Below are positions 49,307-59,526 of a stretch of 64,000 bases of DNA, piece by piece. This DNA comes from UBA5448 sp045536965 (lineage in GTDB: Bacteria; Bacillota; Clostridia; Oscillospirales; SIG627), in the NCBI GenBank assembly GCA_045536965.1, contig JAZSON010000024.1, positions 1-64,000 of the forward strand, given 5' to 3'. Positions within the stretch are counted from its first letter, which is position 1. Each line of letters begins with the position of its first letter. A program made the translations under genes and the position numbers. The notes beneath the pieces were generated by a model that had not been told where the DNA came from, searched no databases, and worked only from the letters and a program-made list of their open reading frames with translations.

Positions 49307-51469
49307 TTATCGCAAGAAATCCATATCCTTACTGCTGATTCCCGAAAAATCGGTCAAATCGAATTTGTGGGGTATGTTATTTTTAATGCAATCGGTAAGA
49401 TAGTTTTCAAGATCAACAAGGATCTGATAGAAAACAGACATTTCACGCTGATAGGTATAAAGGGTGGCATTCATCCGCACCTCTTCGGCAAACCTAAGCA
49501 GATCGAGGCGGTTGTTTTTCAGGCGGCTGACCTGCGCAAGCAATTCATCAGCCGAAACATTGCCCTCTGCATATTTTTGATGGAGCAAAAGCAGTGTTGC
49601 CATTTCATCGGCATGCACGGCATACTGCCGGGCAATCAGCGCCCAAGCGCCGTTTAATCGGTTTTCACCCTCCTGCTCCAAATCGTATCGGAAGAAGGCG
49701 GCGGCATGGCTTGCAACCTTTTGGGTGTTTTTCAAGGTATCGATTCGCGCAAGTTTCTCGTCCACCACCAATTTTTTAAACATTTCGGCAGGGAAATTAC
49801 GCGGATAAGGCAGATTCGGACGGCAATACGAATAGTAGTAATAGCAGGTATCGTAAACACCGCCGCCGTTATACATCAACCGATACATACTTTCAAAAAC
49901 ACGTTTGGCTTCCTCGGGTCTGTTCGGACAGACACGCCCTGCATATCGGGCAAAGAAATCGTCATAGTTTTCACATTCAAGATCGTCGTCGTTCCAAGCG
50001 ACCTCGGCCTGATAGGCTTGGTTTTGGTCAAAGGAATATTCAAAGAGCGAGTAGGACTCCACACCCTCCAAACCGACTTTTTTGCAGATCTTGGTCAGAT
50101 GGCGGATGTTATCGAGAAATGCACGAGAAATCATCCACTGATAATAACCGTTGAAGGGTTTGACGATACCGCGGAAAAGATTGTTAACGCGGGAAGCATT
50201 GTTATTACCGCCGAAAAAGCGTTCGGGGTTGTTGTCGTAGGTCCAGTGGTCGATCACGATCACATCAAGAAGCCCTTCTTTTTCAAGACGGTCGCGGAAC
50301 TCTTCGTGGAGCACGTCGAGATGGCGCATAAGCATATCGTTATACACATAAACGTGCTTCATGCCCTTTTCTTTCAAATGCTTTGCAAGACGGATGATGT
50401 ATTCGCAAAACAGATCGGCATACTCATGTTTTCGGCATTCGGAACAACTGCACTGGGGGTCAACGATTTTGAAAGGATCGTTGATGTCAACAGCGGCTTC
50501 GGAACGCACTTCGTCCAGACCGATCTGGAAACCGTCCAGCCCATTGGGGGTGAGGTACTTGTCAATGATCTCGTCGTAGATGGAGAACATAAACTCGTAG
50601 GTCTTTTCATCGGTCAGACAAAAACCGTAGTTACGGGGCGTACCGTCTTCATCCTTGGCCGAAATTTCAGGATGCAAACGCGGGATCAGGGTGTTGTGAC
50701 CGAGCGAGTTGAAAAGCGGCTTGATTTTAATGTTTCTTTCCTTGGCATAAGCGCAGACTTCCCCAAAGAAATCCTCTGTGAACATGGTGGGCAAAACATT
50801 TTCTTTATGAACATATCCACCCTGTTTGGGCGAATAGTATTTGATGGGCATGGGAGTCTTCAGTTCGGGGTGGTTTTTGAGCGGGACGTAGAGATACTCG
50901 GCAATGCGGTAATCGTATTGCAGGTTCCAGCAGCCGTAAAGACCAACGGTCAACTGATTGATCTTCAAATCAACACAATAGTCGATGATCTCAAAATATT
51001 CCTCTTTGGTCAAAAATTCACTGCCCCAACGGGTCTCGAGAAAATAACCGCGGTCGGGATAGGCGGGGTAATCGACAATCTCACAGCAGGGAACGACCCA
51101 GCCGAGGTTTTCATCGGATTTTAAAAGCTTTAAAAAAGTCACCACACCATAGAGCAGACCGCCCGCATCAAAACCGATGATCTCACAGCCGTCTTCGGTC
51201 ACTTTCAAAGTATATGCATCACAGCAGGCAGGTTTGACCTCGCTTGATACCGAAAGCGAAATGATCTTTTCTCCGTTAAAATCGGCAGTATGCAGTTTTT
51301 CCTGCAACTGCGTTTGCATTTTTTGAACGGCAAAAGCAAAAACAGGAGAATCGTTTGCCGAAATTTTCAAGGTGAAAGCAGATTTTCCTTCCAAAATCAA
51401 AGAAAGAACGCCATCCGAAATTTTCGCATCACGCGGCTTGGGGATCAAGGGTAAATAGTTCTTATCCAT
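49307..51469 (-). CDS. GH20-family beta-N-acetylhexosaminidase
   Basis: The 720-residue protein has a GH20b-type N-terminal domain (residues ~1-130), then a TIM barrel with DRGYFLETRWGSE, YDYRIAEY, KPLFNSLGHNTLIPRLHP and the catalytic Asp-Glu pair in FQIGLDEVRSE near residue 320, CSCSECRKHE, then VIDHWTYDNNPERFF and a helical C-terminal part. It removes terminal N-acetyl-hexosamine from glycans. There is no signal peptide, so it acts in the cytoplasm on imported sugars. It follows tsaB by 33 bases. It is a different subfamily from the frameshifted gene at 23.1-24.7 kb. Confidence 0.88.
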   Translation of the reverse strand: MDKNYLPLIPKPRDAKISDGVLSLILEGKSAFTLKISANDSPVFAFAVQKMQTQLQEKLHTADFNGEKIISLSVSSEVKPACCDAYTLKVTEDGCEIIGFDAGGLLYGVVTFLKLLKSDENLGWVVPCCEIVDYPAYPDRGYFLETRWGSEFLTKEEYFEIIDYCVDLKINQLTVGLYGCWNLQYDYRIAEYLYVPLKNHPELKTPMPIKYYSPKQGGYVHKENVLPTMFTEDFFGEVCAYAKERNIKIKPLFNSLGHNTLIPRLHPEISAKDEDGTPRNYGFCLTDEKTYEFMFSIYDEIIDKYLTPNGLDGFQIGLDEVRSEAAVDINDPFKIVDPQCSCSECRKHEYADLFCEYIIRLAKHLKEKGMKHVYVYNDMLMRHLDVLHEEFRDRLEKEGLLDVIVIDHWTYDNNPERFFGGNNNASRVNNLFRGIVKPFNGYYQWMISRAFLDNIRHLTKICKKVGLEGVESYSLFEYSFDQNQAYQAEVAWNDDDLECENYDDFFARYAGRVCPNRPEEAKRVFESMYRLMYNGGGVYDTCYYYYSYCRPNLPYPRNFPAEMFKKLVVDEKLARIDTLKNTQKVASHAAAFFRYDLEQEGENRLNGAWALIARQYAVHADEMATLLLLHQKYAEGNVSADELLAQVSRLKNNRLDLLRFAEEVRMNATLYTYQREMSVFYQILVDLENYLTDCIKNNIPHKFDLTDFSGISSKDMDFLR

Positions 51470-51502
51470 GTTGTTCCTCCAAAAAATATTCTAAACCGTT
51501 TT

Positions 51503-52162
51503 TTAGGGTTGCCGACAGTAAAGGGGGGAAAGTTCCTTGCAGGTCACAGCTTTATGTTCCAAATACATTTTTTCACCGATCAGCGCCACCGAAGCGGCGT
51601 CCTGCAACAAAAGATGAGGAGGCGCAATCGAAACAGAAAACGGTAAATTCTGCGCATGAGCAAAAAACAAATCTGCGCCGTCTCCGTTTAATACAACCGG
51701 CATATCCAGTTCCTTTAAACGGGCGATCAAATCGTCACAGGCAATCGAACGCGGCTCGGTCAAAGGAATCAAAGCGCCCTTTTCCACCTTAAAAAGCTGA
51801 TTATAAAAGGCATTTCTCCGCGCATCCATCACAGGACAAAGCACTTTTCCCTCGGCCATAATCATGCGGTGAGCCAACGCCTCGGTGGTGACAACCGGTA
51901 TGCAGGGCAGGTCTTTGGCAAAAGCAAGTCCCTTGGCGGTAGCAATGCCGATCCGCAACCCCGTAAAAGAACCGGGACCGCAGGCAACAGCAATGGCATT
52001 AATATCCCTTCCGCCCTCTTCAAGCACCCGATCGATCAGGGGTAAAAGCTTTTCGCTGTGGGTCAAACGATTGCAGGAAGAGGAGGAAACCAGCACCTTA
52101 CCATCCTCACAAAGAGCGGCCGCGGCCGTCAAACCCGATGAATCTATCCCGAGTACCACCAT
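51503..52162 (-). CDS. tsaB: tRNA N6-threonylcarbamoyladenosine synthesis protein TsaB
   Basis: The 219-residue protein is an inactive ASKHA-fold paralogue that binds TsaD in t6A synthesis. It begins MVVLGIDSSGLTAAAAL, and contains HSEKLLPLID and the signature ACGPGSFTGLRIG and CPVMDARRNAFYNQLF. Together with tsaE at 53067 it forms part of the t6A machinery, with purC between them; tsaD is not in the window. Confidence 0.95.
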   Translation of the reverse strand: MVVLGIDSSGLTAAAALCEDGKVLVSSSSCNRLTHSEKLLPLIDRVLEEGGRDINAIAVACGPGSFTGLRIGIATAKGLAFAKDLPCIPVVTTEALAHRMIMAEGKVLCPVMDARRNAFYNQLFKVEKGALIPLTEPRSIACDDLIARLKELDMPVVLNGDGADLFFAHAQNLPFSVSIAPPHLLLQDAASVALIGEKMYLEHKAVTCKELSPLYCRQP

Positions 52163-52278
52163 CTTGATTCTACCTCACTTGCAATATATATAAAATTTTA
52201 TATAAACTGTTTAATACTACATAATTGTATAACACAGACCGCCCGTTTTGTCAAGAAAACTCCACAAATCGGCATAAA

Positions 52279-52306
52279 CAAAGGCGGCAAGTTTCCTTGC
52301 CGCCCG
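52279..52306 (-). terminator. purC terminator
   Basis: GGCGGCAAG / CTTGCCGCC hairpin with TTTGTTT on the minus strand, just past the purC stop. Confidence 0.85.
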
Positions 52307-52311
52307 CAAAT

Positions 52312-53001
52312 TTAGACGTTGATCTTTTGGATGAGCATTCTGGAGCAATCGAGCTGATTGGGGATGTTGCCGTTTTCGTCGCGAATACGCCAGATGTCAG
52401 GGGTGATTTCGTCGGCAACGTAGATCTTGCCGTTTTCGTCATAACCAACCTCAATTTTGAAATCGATGAGGGTCAAACCGAGGGTTGCGAGTTCTTTTTT
52501 GAGAACCTCACCCACCCGCACAACAATGTCAAGCGCTTCGTTATACTGTCCCTCTTTCAAAAGGCCCTTCATGATGCAAAGACGTTCGCTGATCAGCGGA
52601 TCGCCCTGCGCATCGTCCTTCAAGGTGACTTCTGCATAGGGAGGATCAAAGACAATGCCTTCTTCGAGGGTGAAGCGGCGGCACATGCTGCCCGCGGTAA
52701 AGTAGCGAAGAATAAACTCAAGTTTGGGAACGGTAAGTTTGCGAACCTGCATCAAGCCCTTATCAACATCGGCGCTGATGTAATGGGTGGGGATACCGTT
52801 TTTTTCCATCAATTCAAAGAAGTATTTGCTGATGGCAAGACCGATCTTACCCTTGCCCTCCACACTGCCGCCAACCGTGTTGGAACCGGGATCGAAAACA
52901 CCGTTTTCACCTGTCATACTATCCTTGAACAACAAGCTAACGATGTTTTTTTCTTCATCAAGAAGAACGTCTTTGGTTTTTCCGGTGTAAAGTGTTTTCA
53001 T
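52312..53001 (-). CDS. purC: phosphoribosylaminoimidazole-succinocarboxamide synthase
   Basis: The 229-residue enzyme joins CAIR and aspartate with ATP in purine synthesis. It shows YTGKTKDVLLDEEK, DSMTGENG, KLTVPKLEFILRYFTAGS, GDPLISE and DFKIEVGYDE, DEITPDIWR. Size and order are normal. AAGGAG nine bases upstream gives the start at 53001. No other purine genes adjoin. Confidence 0.96.
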   Translation of the reverse strand: MKTLYTGKTKDVLLDEEKNIVSLLFKDSMTGENGVFDPGSNTVGGSVEGKGKIGLAISKYFFELMEKNGIPTHYISADVDKGLMQVRKLTVPKLEFILRYFTAGSMCRRFTLEEGIVFDPPYAEVTLKDDAQGDPLISERLCIMKGLLKEGQYNEALDIVVRVGEVLKKELATLGLTLIDFKIEVGYDENGKIYVADEITPDIWRIRDENGNIPNQLDCSRMLIQKINV

Positions 53002-53066
53002 GGGGAACATCTCCTTATAAAAAAATTCACAATTTTAAGATCCCGACACGGGAAACTTTCAAAAAT

Positions 53067-53489
53067 TCACTGATGCTCGATGACAATTTTTCTTTCGTCT
53101 TCGGCACGGTCGGTGCGAAAAATACTCACCCTCACCGCATCGGCGGGAATAGATGCGGGAATACGTTCACACCACTCGGCAACCGTAACCCCATCGGACA
53201 ACAAATCGTAAAACCCGATGGATTCCAGATCATCCTCCGAAACAATGCGATAAAGATCAAGGTGATTGAGTGTCGTTTGGCCTTTATAGGCATGACACAA
53301 AGAGTAGGACGGACTGGTCACATCCACCTCGGGGGCAAAATATCGGGCCATACCGCGCACAAAAGCCGTTTTCCCTACCCCAAGATCGCCGAACATGGCC
53401 ACAAAATCACCGTTTTTCAGGGTCTTTGCCAACATTTCACCCACCTGAGCGGTTTCGTCCTCATTATGAGAAATATAGGTCTGTATCAT
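53067..53489 (-). CDS. tsaE: tRNA t6A synthesis ATPase TsaE
   Basis: A 140-residue P-loop protein with Walker A GDLGVGKT (residues 34-41), the switch region TSPSYSLCHAY and NHLDLYRI near residue 78 and VAEWCERIP. It drives turnover of the TsaB-TsaD complex. Its start overlaps the fhs stop by one base (TGATG), so they are coupled. The usual SPTF motif reads SPSY here. Confidence 0.93.
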   Translation of the reverse strand: MIQTYISHNEDETAQVGEMLAKTLKNGDFVAMFGDLGVGKTAFVRGMARYFAPEVDVTSPSYSLCHAYKGQTTLNHLDLYRIVSEDDLESIGFYDLLSDGVTVAEWCERIPASIPADAVRVSIFRTDRAEDERKIVIEHQ

Positions 53490-55156
53490 CAGAACAACCC
53501 CGTAATATGCCCAACGGCATCAATGTCAATGCTTTCGGCCGACGGCATCTTCGGCAAACCGGGCATCACCATGATTTTCCCGGTCAAGGCTACGACAAAG
53601 CCCGCCCCGCGGGAAATACTCATATCCCGCACAGTCAAAACAAAATCACGCGGACGTCCGATCAGCGCAGGATCGTCGGAAAGAGAATATTGCGTTTTAG
53701 CCATACAAACAGGCATCTGCTGACATCCAAGAGCCTCCAGTTGTGAAAGCACCTTTTGCGCAGGCGCTTCAAACCGCACGTCGGTCGCGCCGTAGATCTC
53801 CTTGGCAATGGTACGAATCTTGTCCTCCACCGACATGGAAAGCGGATAGATGGGATGGAAATTATTTTCCTTTTCGCAGGCATCCACCACCACGCGGGCC
53901 AGATCGATCGCACCCTCTCCCCCTTTGGCAAAGCCATCGCAAAGGGAAACGGGAACACCAAGACGATTACAGACCTCTTCCACCGCCGCGATTTCTTCGG
54001 GCGTGTCGGTGTAAAAGCGGTTTAAGGCGACAACGGGATTGACCCCGAATTTTTCAAGATTTTCAATGTGGGCCTCGAGATTGCAGCTTCCTCGCTTTAC
54101 CGCCGCGGGATCGGGGGTTTTTAATTCGGCTTTCGGTACACCGCCTGCCGATTTGAGCGCCCGCACGGTCGCAACCAAGACAACAGCCGCCGGAGAAAGA
54201 TTGCCGAGACGGCACTTGATGTCCATGAATTTTTCAGCACCCAGATCGGCGCCGAAACCCGCTTCGGTCACCACATAGTCGGCCAGTTTAAGAGCAAGAC
54301 GGGTGGCGCGGAGGGAATTGCATCCGTGTGCAATGTTGGCAAAAGGGCCGCCGTGAATCAAACAAGGGGTGTGCTCCAATGTCTGCACAAGATTGGGATG
54401 GATGGCATCCTTCAAAAGGGCCGCCATCGCCCCTTGGGCATTGAGGTCGGAACAAAAAACAGGGCTTCCGTCATAGCGATAGGCCACCAAAATGCGGGAA
54501 AGCCGCTCTTTGAGATCGACAAGATCTTCGGCAAGACACAAAATCGCCATGACCTCGCTGGCCACCGTAATCTGAAAATGATCCTCACGCACCACACCGT
54601 CGGTTCTTTCACCCATACCGACCACGATGCTGCGAAGCGCGCGGTCGTTCATATCCACAACGCGCTTGATCAAAATACGTTTCGGATCGATCGAAAGCGG
54701 ATTGGATTGATAAATGTGATTGTCAATCATGGCGCAAAGCAAATTATTGGCCGCGCCTATGGCGTGCATATCACCGGTAAAATGCAGATTGATCTCATCC
54801 ATCGGCACCACCTGCGAATAACCGCCGCCTGCCGCGCCGCCCTTGATGCCAAACACCGGGCCGAGGGAAGGCTCACGCAAAGCAAGCATTCCGCGTTTGC
54901 CGATCTTGTGAAGTCCTTGCGCCAACGCCACCGAGGTGGTGGTCTTTCCTTCCCCTGCGGGGGTAGGATTGATGGCGGTCACCAAAATCAACTTTCCGTC
55001 CCGATTGTCTTTAACACGGCGAAAACAGTCGTCTGCGATTTTGGCTTTATATTTTCCGTAGCATTCCAGTTCATCGGGCAAAATCCCGATCTCGTTTGCT
55101 ATCTCCGTAATGGGCAACAAAGTGGCAGAGGAAGCAATTTCGACATCTGTCAGCAT
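53489..55156 (-). CDS. fhs: formate--tetrahydrofolate ligase
   Basis: The 555-residue enzyme makes 10-formyl-THF from formate, THF and ATP. It has the P-loop-type TPAGEGKTTTS near residue 63, GGAAGGGYSQVVPMDEINLH, AYRYDGSPVF-like loops, and VTEAGFGADLGAEKF, and FVVALTGKIMVMPGLPKMP at the end. The length equals the usual ~556 when started at 55156 (AAAGGA upstream). With metF it provides one-carbon units. It heads a transcript with tsaE, probably purC. Confidence 0.97.
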   Translation of the reverse strand: MLTDVEIASSATLLPITEIANEIGILPDELECYGKYKAKIADDCFRRVKDNRDGKLILVTAINPTPAGEGKTTTSVALAQGLHKIGKRGMLALREPSLGPVFGIKGGAAGGGYSQVVPMDEINLHFTGDMHAIGAANNLLCAMIDNHIYQSNPLSIDPKRILIKRVVDMNDRALRSIVVGMGERTDGVVREDHFQITVASEVMAILCLAEDLVDLKERLSRILVAYRYDGSPVFCSDLNAQGAMAALLKDAIHPNLVQTLEHTPCLIHGGPFANIAHGCNSLRATRLALKLADYVVTEAGFGADLGAEKFMDIKCRLGNLSPAAVVLVATVRALKSAGGVPKAELKTPDPAAVKRGSCNLEAHIENLEKFGVNPVVALNRFYTDTPEEIAAVEEVCNRLGVPVSLCDGFAKGGEGAIDLARVVVDACEKENNFHPIYPLSMSVEDKIRTIAKEIYGATDVRFEAPAQKVLSQLEALGCQQMPVCMAKTQYSLSDDPALIGRPRDFVLTVRDMSISRGAGFVVALTGKIMVMPGLPKMPSAESIDIDAVGHITGLF

Positions 55157-55278
55157 ACGTTTTATCCTTTCTGTACGGCGATATTTACTCATCGTTTATT
55201 CATTATACCACACTCACACGGTATATTTCTACCCCTAATAAAAATTTTTATATTTTTTTCTTCTTTTTTCGTTTTTTG

Positions 55279-55307
55279 TTGAAATGATTCGGGGGTTGTG
55301 TTAATAT
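55279..55307 (+). promoter_or_regulatory. promoter of the GH2 gene
   Basis: -35 TTGAAA (55279-55284), 17-base spacer, -10 TAATAT (55302-55307); GTGAGG precedes the start codon. Confidence 0.65.
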
Positions 55308-55342
55308 GATGACAGAAAAAAACAAAAAAGTGAGGCAAACCG

Positions 55343-58192
55343 ATGAAACCGTACGAATCCCTCTCTGTCTATTGTGAAAATCGTCTCCCGCCCCGCGCCT
55401 ACTATATCCCCGAAAACAGCTACACATCCTTAAACGGCGACTGGCGCTTTCGGTATTTTAAAAACGAAGAGCTGATTCCGACCGTCATCGATTGTTGGGA
55501 CACCATCCCCGTTCCCTCCTGCTGGCAGCTTTTCGGGTATGAAAACCCCAATTATACAAACATTCTCTATCCCTATCCCGTGGATCCTCCCTTTGTTCCC
55601 GACGACAATCCCGTTGGTGTGTATGAAAAAGATTTTCTCATCAATTCGACCGAAAACTTGACTTATATCGTACTGGAAGGTGTTTCCTCCTGCGCCTATG
55701 TGGTGGTAAACGGCAAATATGTCGGTTTCACCCGCGGCAGCCATCTCCAAGCCGAATTCGATCTTTCTCCCTTTGTAAAAAAAGGCGAAAATACCCTCCG
55801 CATCTATGTGCTGAAATGGTGCGCCGAAAGTTATCTCGAGGATCAGGATTTCTTCCGTTACAGCGGCATTTTCCGCGACATTTATCTCCTTTCCCGTCCC
55901 AAGGGACATATAAAAGATTTCTTTGTTCACACCACCGAAAACAGCCTCACCGTCGATATCGACACCCCCGCCACTTTAAGAGTGCTTGACGGGGACAAGT
56001 GCATCGGGGAAATGAGCGGCGAAAATAATATCTCCTTTACCTTTGATTCGCTCACCCTGTGGAACGCCGAAAATCCCTATTTATACACATTGGAAATAGA
56101 GTGCGCAGGCGAGATCATCCGCAAAAAAATCGGATTCAGAACCGTCACGATTACCAACGATCATGTTTTGTGTGTCAACGGCAAACCCATCCATGTCCAC
56201 GGTGTCAACCACCATGATACCCATCCCGAAAACGGCTGGTGCATGACCGACGAAGAGATCAAAAAAGACCTTCTTCTTATGAAAGAACTGAATATCAACG
56301 CCATCCGCACCTCCCACTATCCCCCCTCCCCCGTACTGGTGGAACTGGCCGATGAAATGGGATTTTACGTCATGCTTGAAACCGACATCGAGACCCACGG
56401 ATTTGTTTCCCGCTTGCCGAAAGCATCGGGATACGATATGGAAAACCCCGATTTTCTCTGGCCCTGCCGCGATCCCGAATGGAAAGAAATTTATATAAGC
56501 CGTATGGAAAGAGCCATCGAGCGGGATAAAAACGCTCCCTCTATCATCATTTGGTCAACCGGCAACGAGGGTGGTTTTGGCGAAAACCAAATCGCCATGA
56601 TCGAATTTGCCCACCAAAGAGACCCCGAACGGTATGTGCATTGCGAGGATGCCTGCCGCCGCGGCATTGAATTTGCCCCATACAGCGATGTGTATTCCCG
56701 TATGTACCCCTCTGCCGCAGATGTGGAGGGATATGCAAAAGATGAAAATATCAAGACCCCCATTCTGCTTTGCGAATATGCCCACGCCATGGGCAACAGC
56801 CCCGGCGGTCTGTGTGATTACGAGGACTTTTTTGACCGCTATGACAACATTGCGGGCGGTTATATTTGGGAATGGACAGACCACACCGTCATCGTTGACG
56901 GCGTACAAAAATACGGCGGCGACTTTGAAAACGAACTGACCCACGACTATAACTTCTGCTGCGACGGTCTGACCTTCTCTGACAGAAGCTTTAAAGCGGG
57001 TTCTCTGGAAGCCAAAACCGCTTTCCAACCCATGAAAACCAAACTCGGCGGCAACCTTTTAACCGTGAAAAACCGTTATGATTTTACCGATTTTAAGGAA
57101 CACACCCTCCTTTTGACCCTCCAAGCCGATGGAAAAACACTCAGGACCAAGACCCTTTCCATCCCGCTTGCCCCCGCGCAAAGTAAAGACATTCCCCTCG
57201 ATTTCACCCTCCCTGCCGCCTCAAATCTCGGTGTTTTCTTGAAAATCGAACTGATCAGGCCCGATGGCAAAACCGTTGCCATGTGTCAGCATGAAATGGA
57301 TGTTCCCCGCATCGAAAAAAGACCCGCCTCCCCCCTTGCCACGCTGACCGAAGATGCCTATGGCATTTTCGCATCGGGTGAAAACTTCTCCTACCGTTTT
57401 TCCAAACGCAAGGGCAATTTCGACAGCATCATGCTCGGCGGTGTCGAGCAGCTCAAAGCCCCCGTTTCCCTCACCGCATTCCATGCCCCCACCGACAATG
57501 AGGGCAGAATCATGTTTAAGCTTTGGTCAAACTTCGGGGGACAAAGGGGCGCCGAAAACCTCAACCATCCCTTTACAAAGGTCTATGACTGCAAAATTGA
57601 AAACGGCCGCATTTTGGTCAATGCCTCTTTCGGCGGTGTCTCCAAAATCCCCGCCATCCGCTTTGATCTGGCAGTCGATATTTATGCAGACGGCAGAATC
57701 GATTTTTGCTTTGATGGCAAGGTGCGTCCCGACTGCGTCTGGCTGCCCCGCCTCGGTTTTGAATTTTTCCTCCCCGAATCCATGAACGAATTTTCCTATT
57801 TCGGCTATGGACCGAGTGAAACCTACCGCGATTCCTATCTCCACGAAGCGGCAGACCTTTACAACTCGACAGCCGAAAAAGAGTATGTGCCCTATGTCTT
57901 CCCGCAAGAGCATGGCAACCACTTCGGTGTCAGATATCTAAAAGTCGGATCGGGCATGGTCTTTACAAGCGAAAACGACTTTGAATGTAACGTCACACGC
58001 TACACTGCCCAAACCCTTGAAAAGGCAAAGCACACCGATGAAATCACCCCCGAAGACGGTGTCATCGTCCGCGTGGATTACAAGCATTCGGGCATCGGCT
58101 CCCACTCCTGTGGGCCGGAACTGCCTGTAAAGTACAGAGTGGACGAAAAGGACATCCACTTTACATTCACTCTGACCCCCGAAACCAAATAA
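55343..58192 (+). CDS. GH2-family beta-galactosidase (LacZ type)
   Basis: The 949-residue enzyme has the LacZ domain order: sugar-binding jelly roll (SLNGDWRF, VPSCWQLFGY), Ig-like domain, TIM barrel, second Ig-like domain and a C-terminal small-chain-type domain (APTDNEGR, YFGYGPSETYRDS). The acid/base Glu409 lies in STGNEGG and the nucleophile Glu478 in LLCEYAHAMGN; HHDTHPENG and RTSHYPPSP also match. No signal peptide, so it works inside the cell on lactose or galactosides. It is single with its own promoter and terminator. Confidence 0.95.
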   Translation: MKPYESLSVYCENRLPPRAYYIPENSYTSLNGDWRFRYFKNEELIPTVIDCWDTIPVPSCWQLFGYENPNYTNILYPYPVDPPFVPDDNPVGVYEKDFLINSTENLTYIVLEGVSSCAYVVVNGKYVGFTRGSHLQAEFDLSPFVKKGENTLRIYVLKWCAESYLEDQDFFRYSGIFRDIYLLSRPKGHIKDFFVHTTENSLTVDIDTPATLRVLDGDKCIGEMSGENNISFTFDSLTLWNAENPYLYTLEIECAGEIIRKKIGFRTVTITNDHVLCVNGKPIHVHGVNHHDTHPENGWCMTDEEIKKDLLLMKELNINAIRTSHYPPSPVLVELADEMGFYVMLETDIETHGFVSRLPKASGYDMENPDFLWPCRDPEWKEIYISRMERAIERDKNAPSIIIWSTGNEGGFGENQIAMIEFAHQRDPERYVHCEDACRRGIEFAPYSDVYSRMYPSAADVEGYAKDENIKTPILLCEYAHAMGNSPGGLCDYEDFFDRYDNIAGGYIWEWTDHTVIVDGVQKYGGDFENELTHDYNFCCDGLTFSDRSFKAGSLEAKTAFQPMKTKLGGNLLTVKNRYDFTDFKEHTLLLTLQADGKTLRTKTLSIPLAPAQSKDIPLDFTLPAASNLGVFLKIELIRPDGKTVAMCQHEMDVPRIEKRPASPLATLTEDAYGIFASGENFSYRFSKRKGNFDSIMLGGVEQLKAPVSLTAFHAPTDNEGRIMFKLWSNFGGQRGAENLNHPFTKVYDCKIENGRILVNASFGGVSKIPAIRFDLAVDIYADGRIDFCFDGKVRPDCVWLPRLGFEFFLPESMNEFSYFGYGPSETYRDSYLHEAADLYNSTAEKEYVPYVFPQEHGNHFGVRYLKVGSGMVFTSENDFECNVTRYTAQTLEKAKHTDEITPEDGVIVRVDYKHSGIGSHSCGPELPVKYRVDEKDIHFTFTLTPETK

Positions 58193-58209
58193 CCTCTCCT
58201 ATAAACACA

Positions 58210-58248
58210 ATCGGGAAGCCTTGATGAATCAAGACTTCCCGATTTTTA
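58210..58248 (+). terminator. terminator of the GH2 gene
   Basis: AATCGGGAAGCCTTGAT / AATCAAGACTTCCCGATT hairpin followed by TTTATTT. Confidence 0.85.
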
Positions 58249-58313
58249 TTTCTACGAAAGCAGTTTCATTTTGCAAACAATATCCCAAACGGCCACTTCG
58301 CCTGCAAATAAAA

Positions 58314-58333
58314 AGCACACCTTAATGGGTGTG
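58314..58333. other. hairpin in the gap between GH2 and mgtE genes
   Basis: GCACACCTTAATGGGTGTGC is a perfect 7-base stem. The remaining 58250-58497 holds nothing else I can name; the stem could end the mgtE transcript weakly. Confidence 0.35.
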
Positions 58334-58497
58334 CCGAAAAAGTGCTACATCCTCGTTTGTTGCCACACAAACCCCGCTTTATTTGCATAGGGGAGTAAGG
58401 AGAGCGCCTTTTTCGCAGTATTATCAATACATTTCATTCTTCACACAAAGAAAAAATTCTTGATTTTCTTGGTATGAATGGTTAAAAAACATTTTTC

Positions 58498-59526
58498 TCA
58501 CACGAGGATTACAAAAAACAAAATGGACAATCCGTAATATGTGCAGACTGCCACAAGGTCATTGAGGGTGGTAATGAGCGGTCCCGAGGCCACTGCGGGA
58601 TCCATGCCAAGCGTTTCAAAAAGTATAGGTATGAATGTGCCGCTGACAGCGGCCACAGTCATGGCAATCAGCAGGGAAAGTCCGATGCAGCCCGAAAGCA
58701 AAAAGCCCGAAACTCCAACAGATGCCATATCGGCAGGAAGAAAAAGCTGTAAATAGCCGCCAACCGCAATGAAAGCAACCGCCCCCACCAATCCACCGTT
58801 ACACAAGCCGACGCGAAGTTCTTTTAATACCAAAGAGCTTCTTTTCGTTTGAGCGCAGGCTCCGTCCGAAAGCACTCGAATGGTCACGGCAAGACTCTGT
58901 GTTCCCACATTACCGCTCATGCCGAGTATCAAGCTTTGAAATGTATAAATGATGATCAGAGAGTCGGGGATAAACATTTGAAAGCTTTGGATGACAGCCG
59001 ACACAATCAGACCGAGAACCAACAAAACCAAAAGCCAAGGAATCCGCTTTCGGATACTTTTCAAAAGTCTTTCTTTCAAATCCTCCGATTCGGTCAGACC
59101 TGCCAGCATTGCGTAATCTTCGGCCGCCGCCTCCTCCATTGCTTCTGCAATATCCCGCGCGGTAATCACACCGATCACATGAAACTCTTCATCTAAAACG
59201 GGAACAAAATCTTCTGTATACCCCCGCATTTCTTCGGCGCATGCATCCATAAGGGTGGTTTCGAAGAAATAAGGATAGCTTTTTTCAATCAAGCCGTCAA
59301 GCGGTTGCCCCTCTCGCGCAACAATCAAATCCCTCAGATCGATGGCTCCGCAAAATCGGCCATCATCATCGAGAACGAAGATCTTTTGAACATTGTCATT
59401 TTCAGCCGCTTGGGTCACAAGGGACCGCATGATTTCTTTGACCGAGCACGGACTTTTTACCGCAATGTAATTGTCGGTCACGCGGCTGCCCACTTCCTTT
59501 TCGCAAGGTGACAAAATCGTGTTCAT
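58498..59526 (-). CDS. mgtE: MgtE-family magnesium transporter lacking the N domain
   Basis: The 342-residue protein has two CBS domains (residues ~20-135, with FVLDDDGRFCGAIDLRDLIV and FHVIGVITARDI) and a five-helix pore domain with SLILGMSGNVGTQSLAV, which holds the ion-binding motif, and DPAVASGPLITTLNDLV. Classical MgtE is ~450 residues and begins with a helical N domain that senses Mg2+; this is absent, so gating by that domain is lost. Several clostridial members are similarly short. It imports Mg2+ driven by membrane potential. Confidence 0.9.
   Translation of the reverse strand: MNTILSPCEKEVGSRVTDNYIAVKSPCSVKEIMRSLVTQAAENDNVQKIFVLDDDGRFCGAIDLRDLIVAREGQPLDGLIEKSYPYFFETTLMDACAEEMRGYTEDFVPVLDEEFHVIGVITARDIAEAMEEAAAEDYAMLAGLTESEDLKERLLKSIRKRIPWLLVLLVLGLIVSAVIQSFQMFIPDSLIIIYTFQSLILGMSGNVGTQSLAVTIRVLSDGACAQTKRSSLVLKELRVGLCNGGLVGAVAFIAVGGYLQLFLPADMASVGVSGFLLSGCIGLSLLIAMTVAAVSGTFIPILFETLGMDPAVASGPLITTLNDLVAVCTYYGLSILFFVILV

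Noticed and set aside
49706..51124. 472-codon plus-strand frame opposite the GH20 gene
   Set aside because: Shadow frame; the minus strand shows the GH20 catalytic motif.
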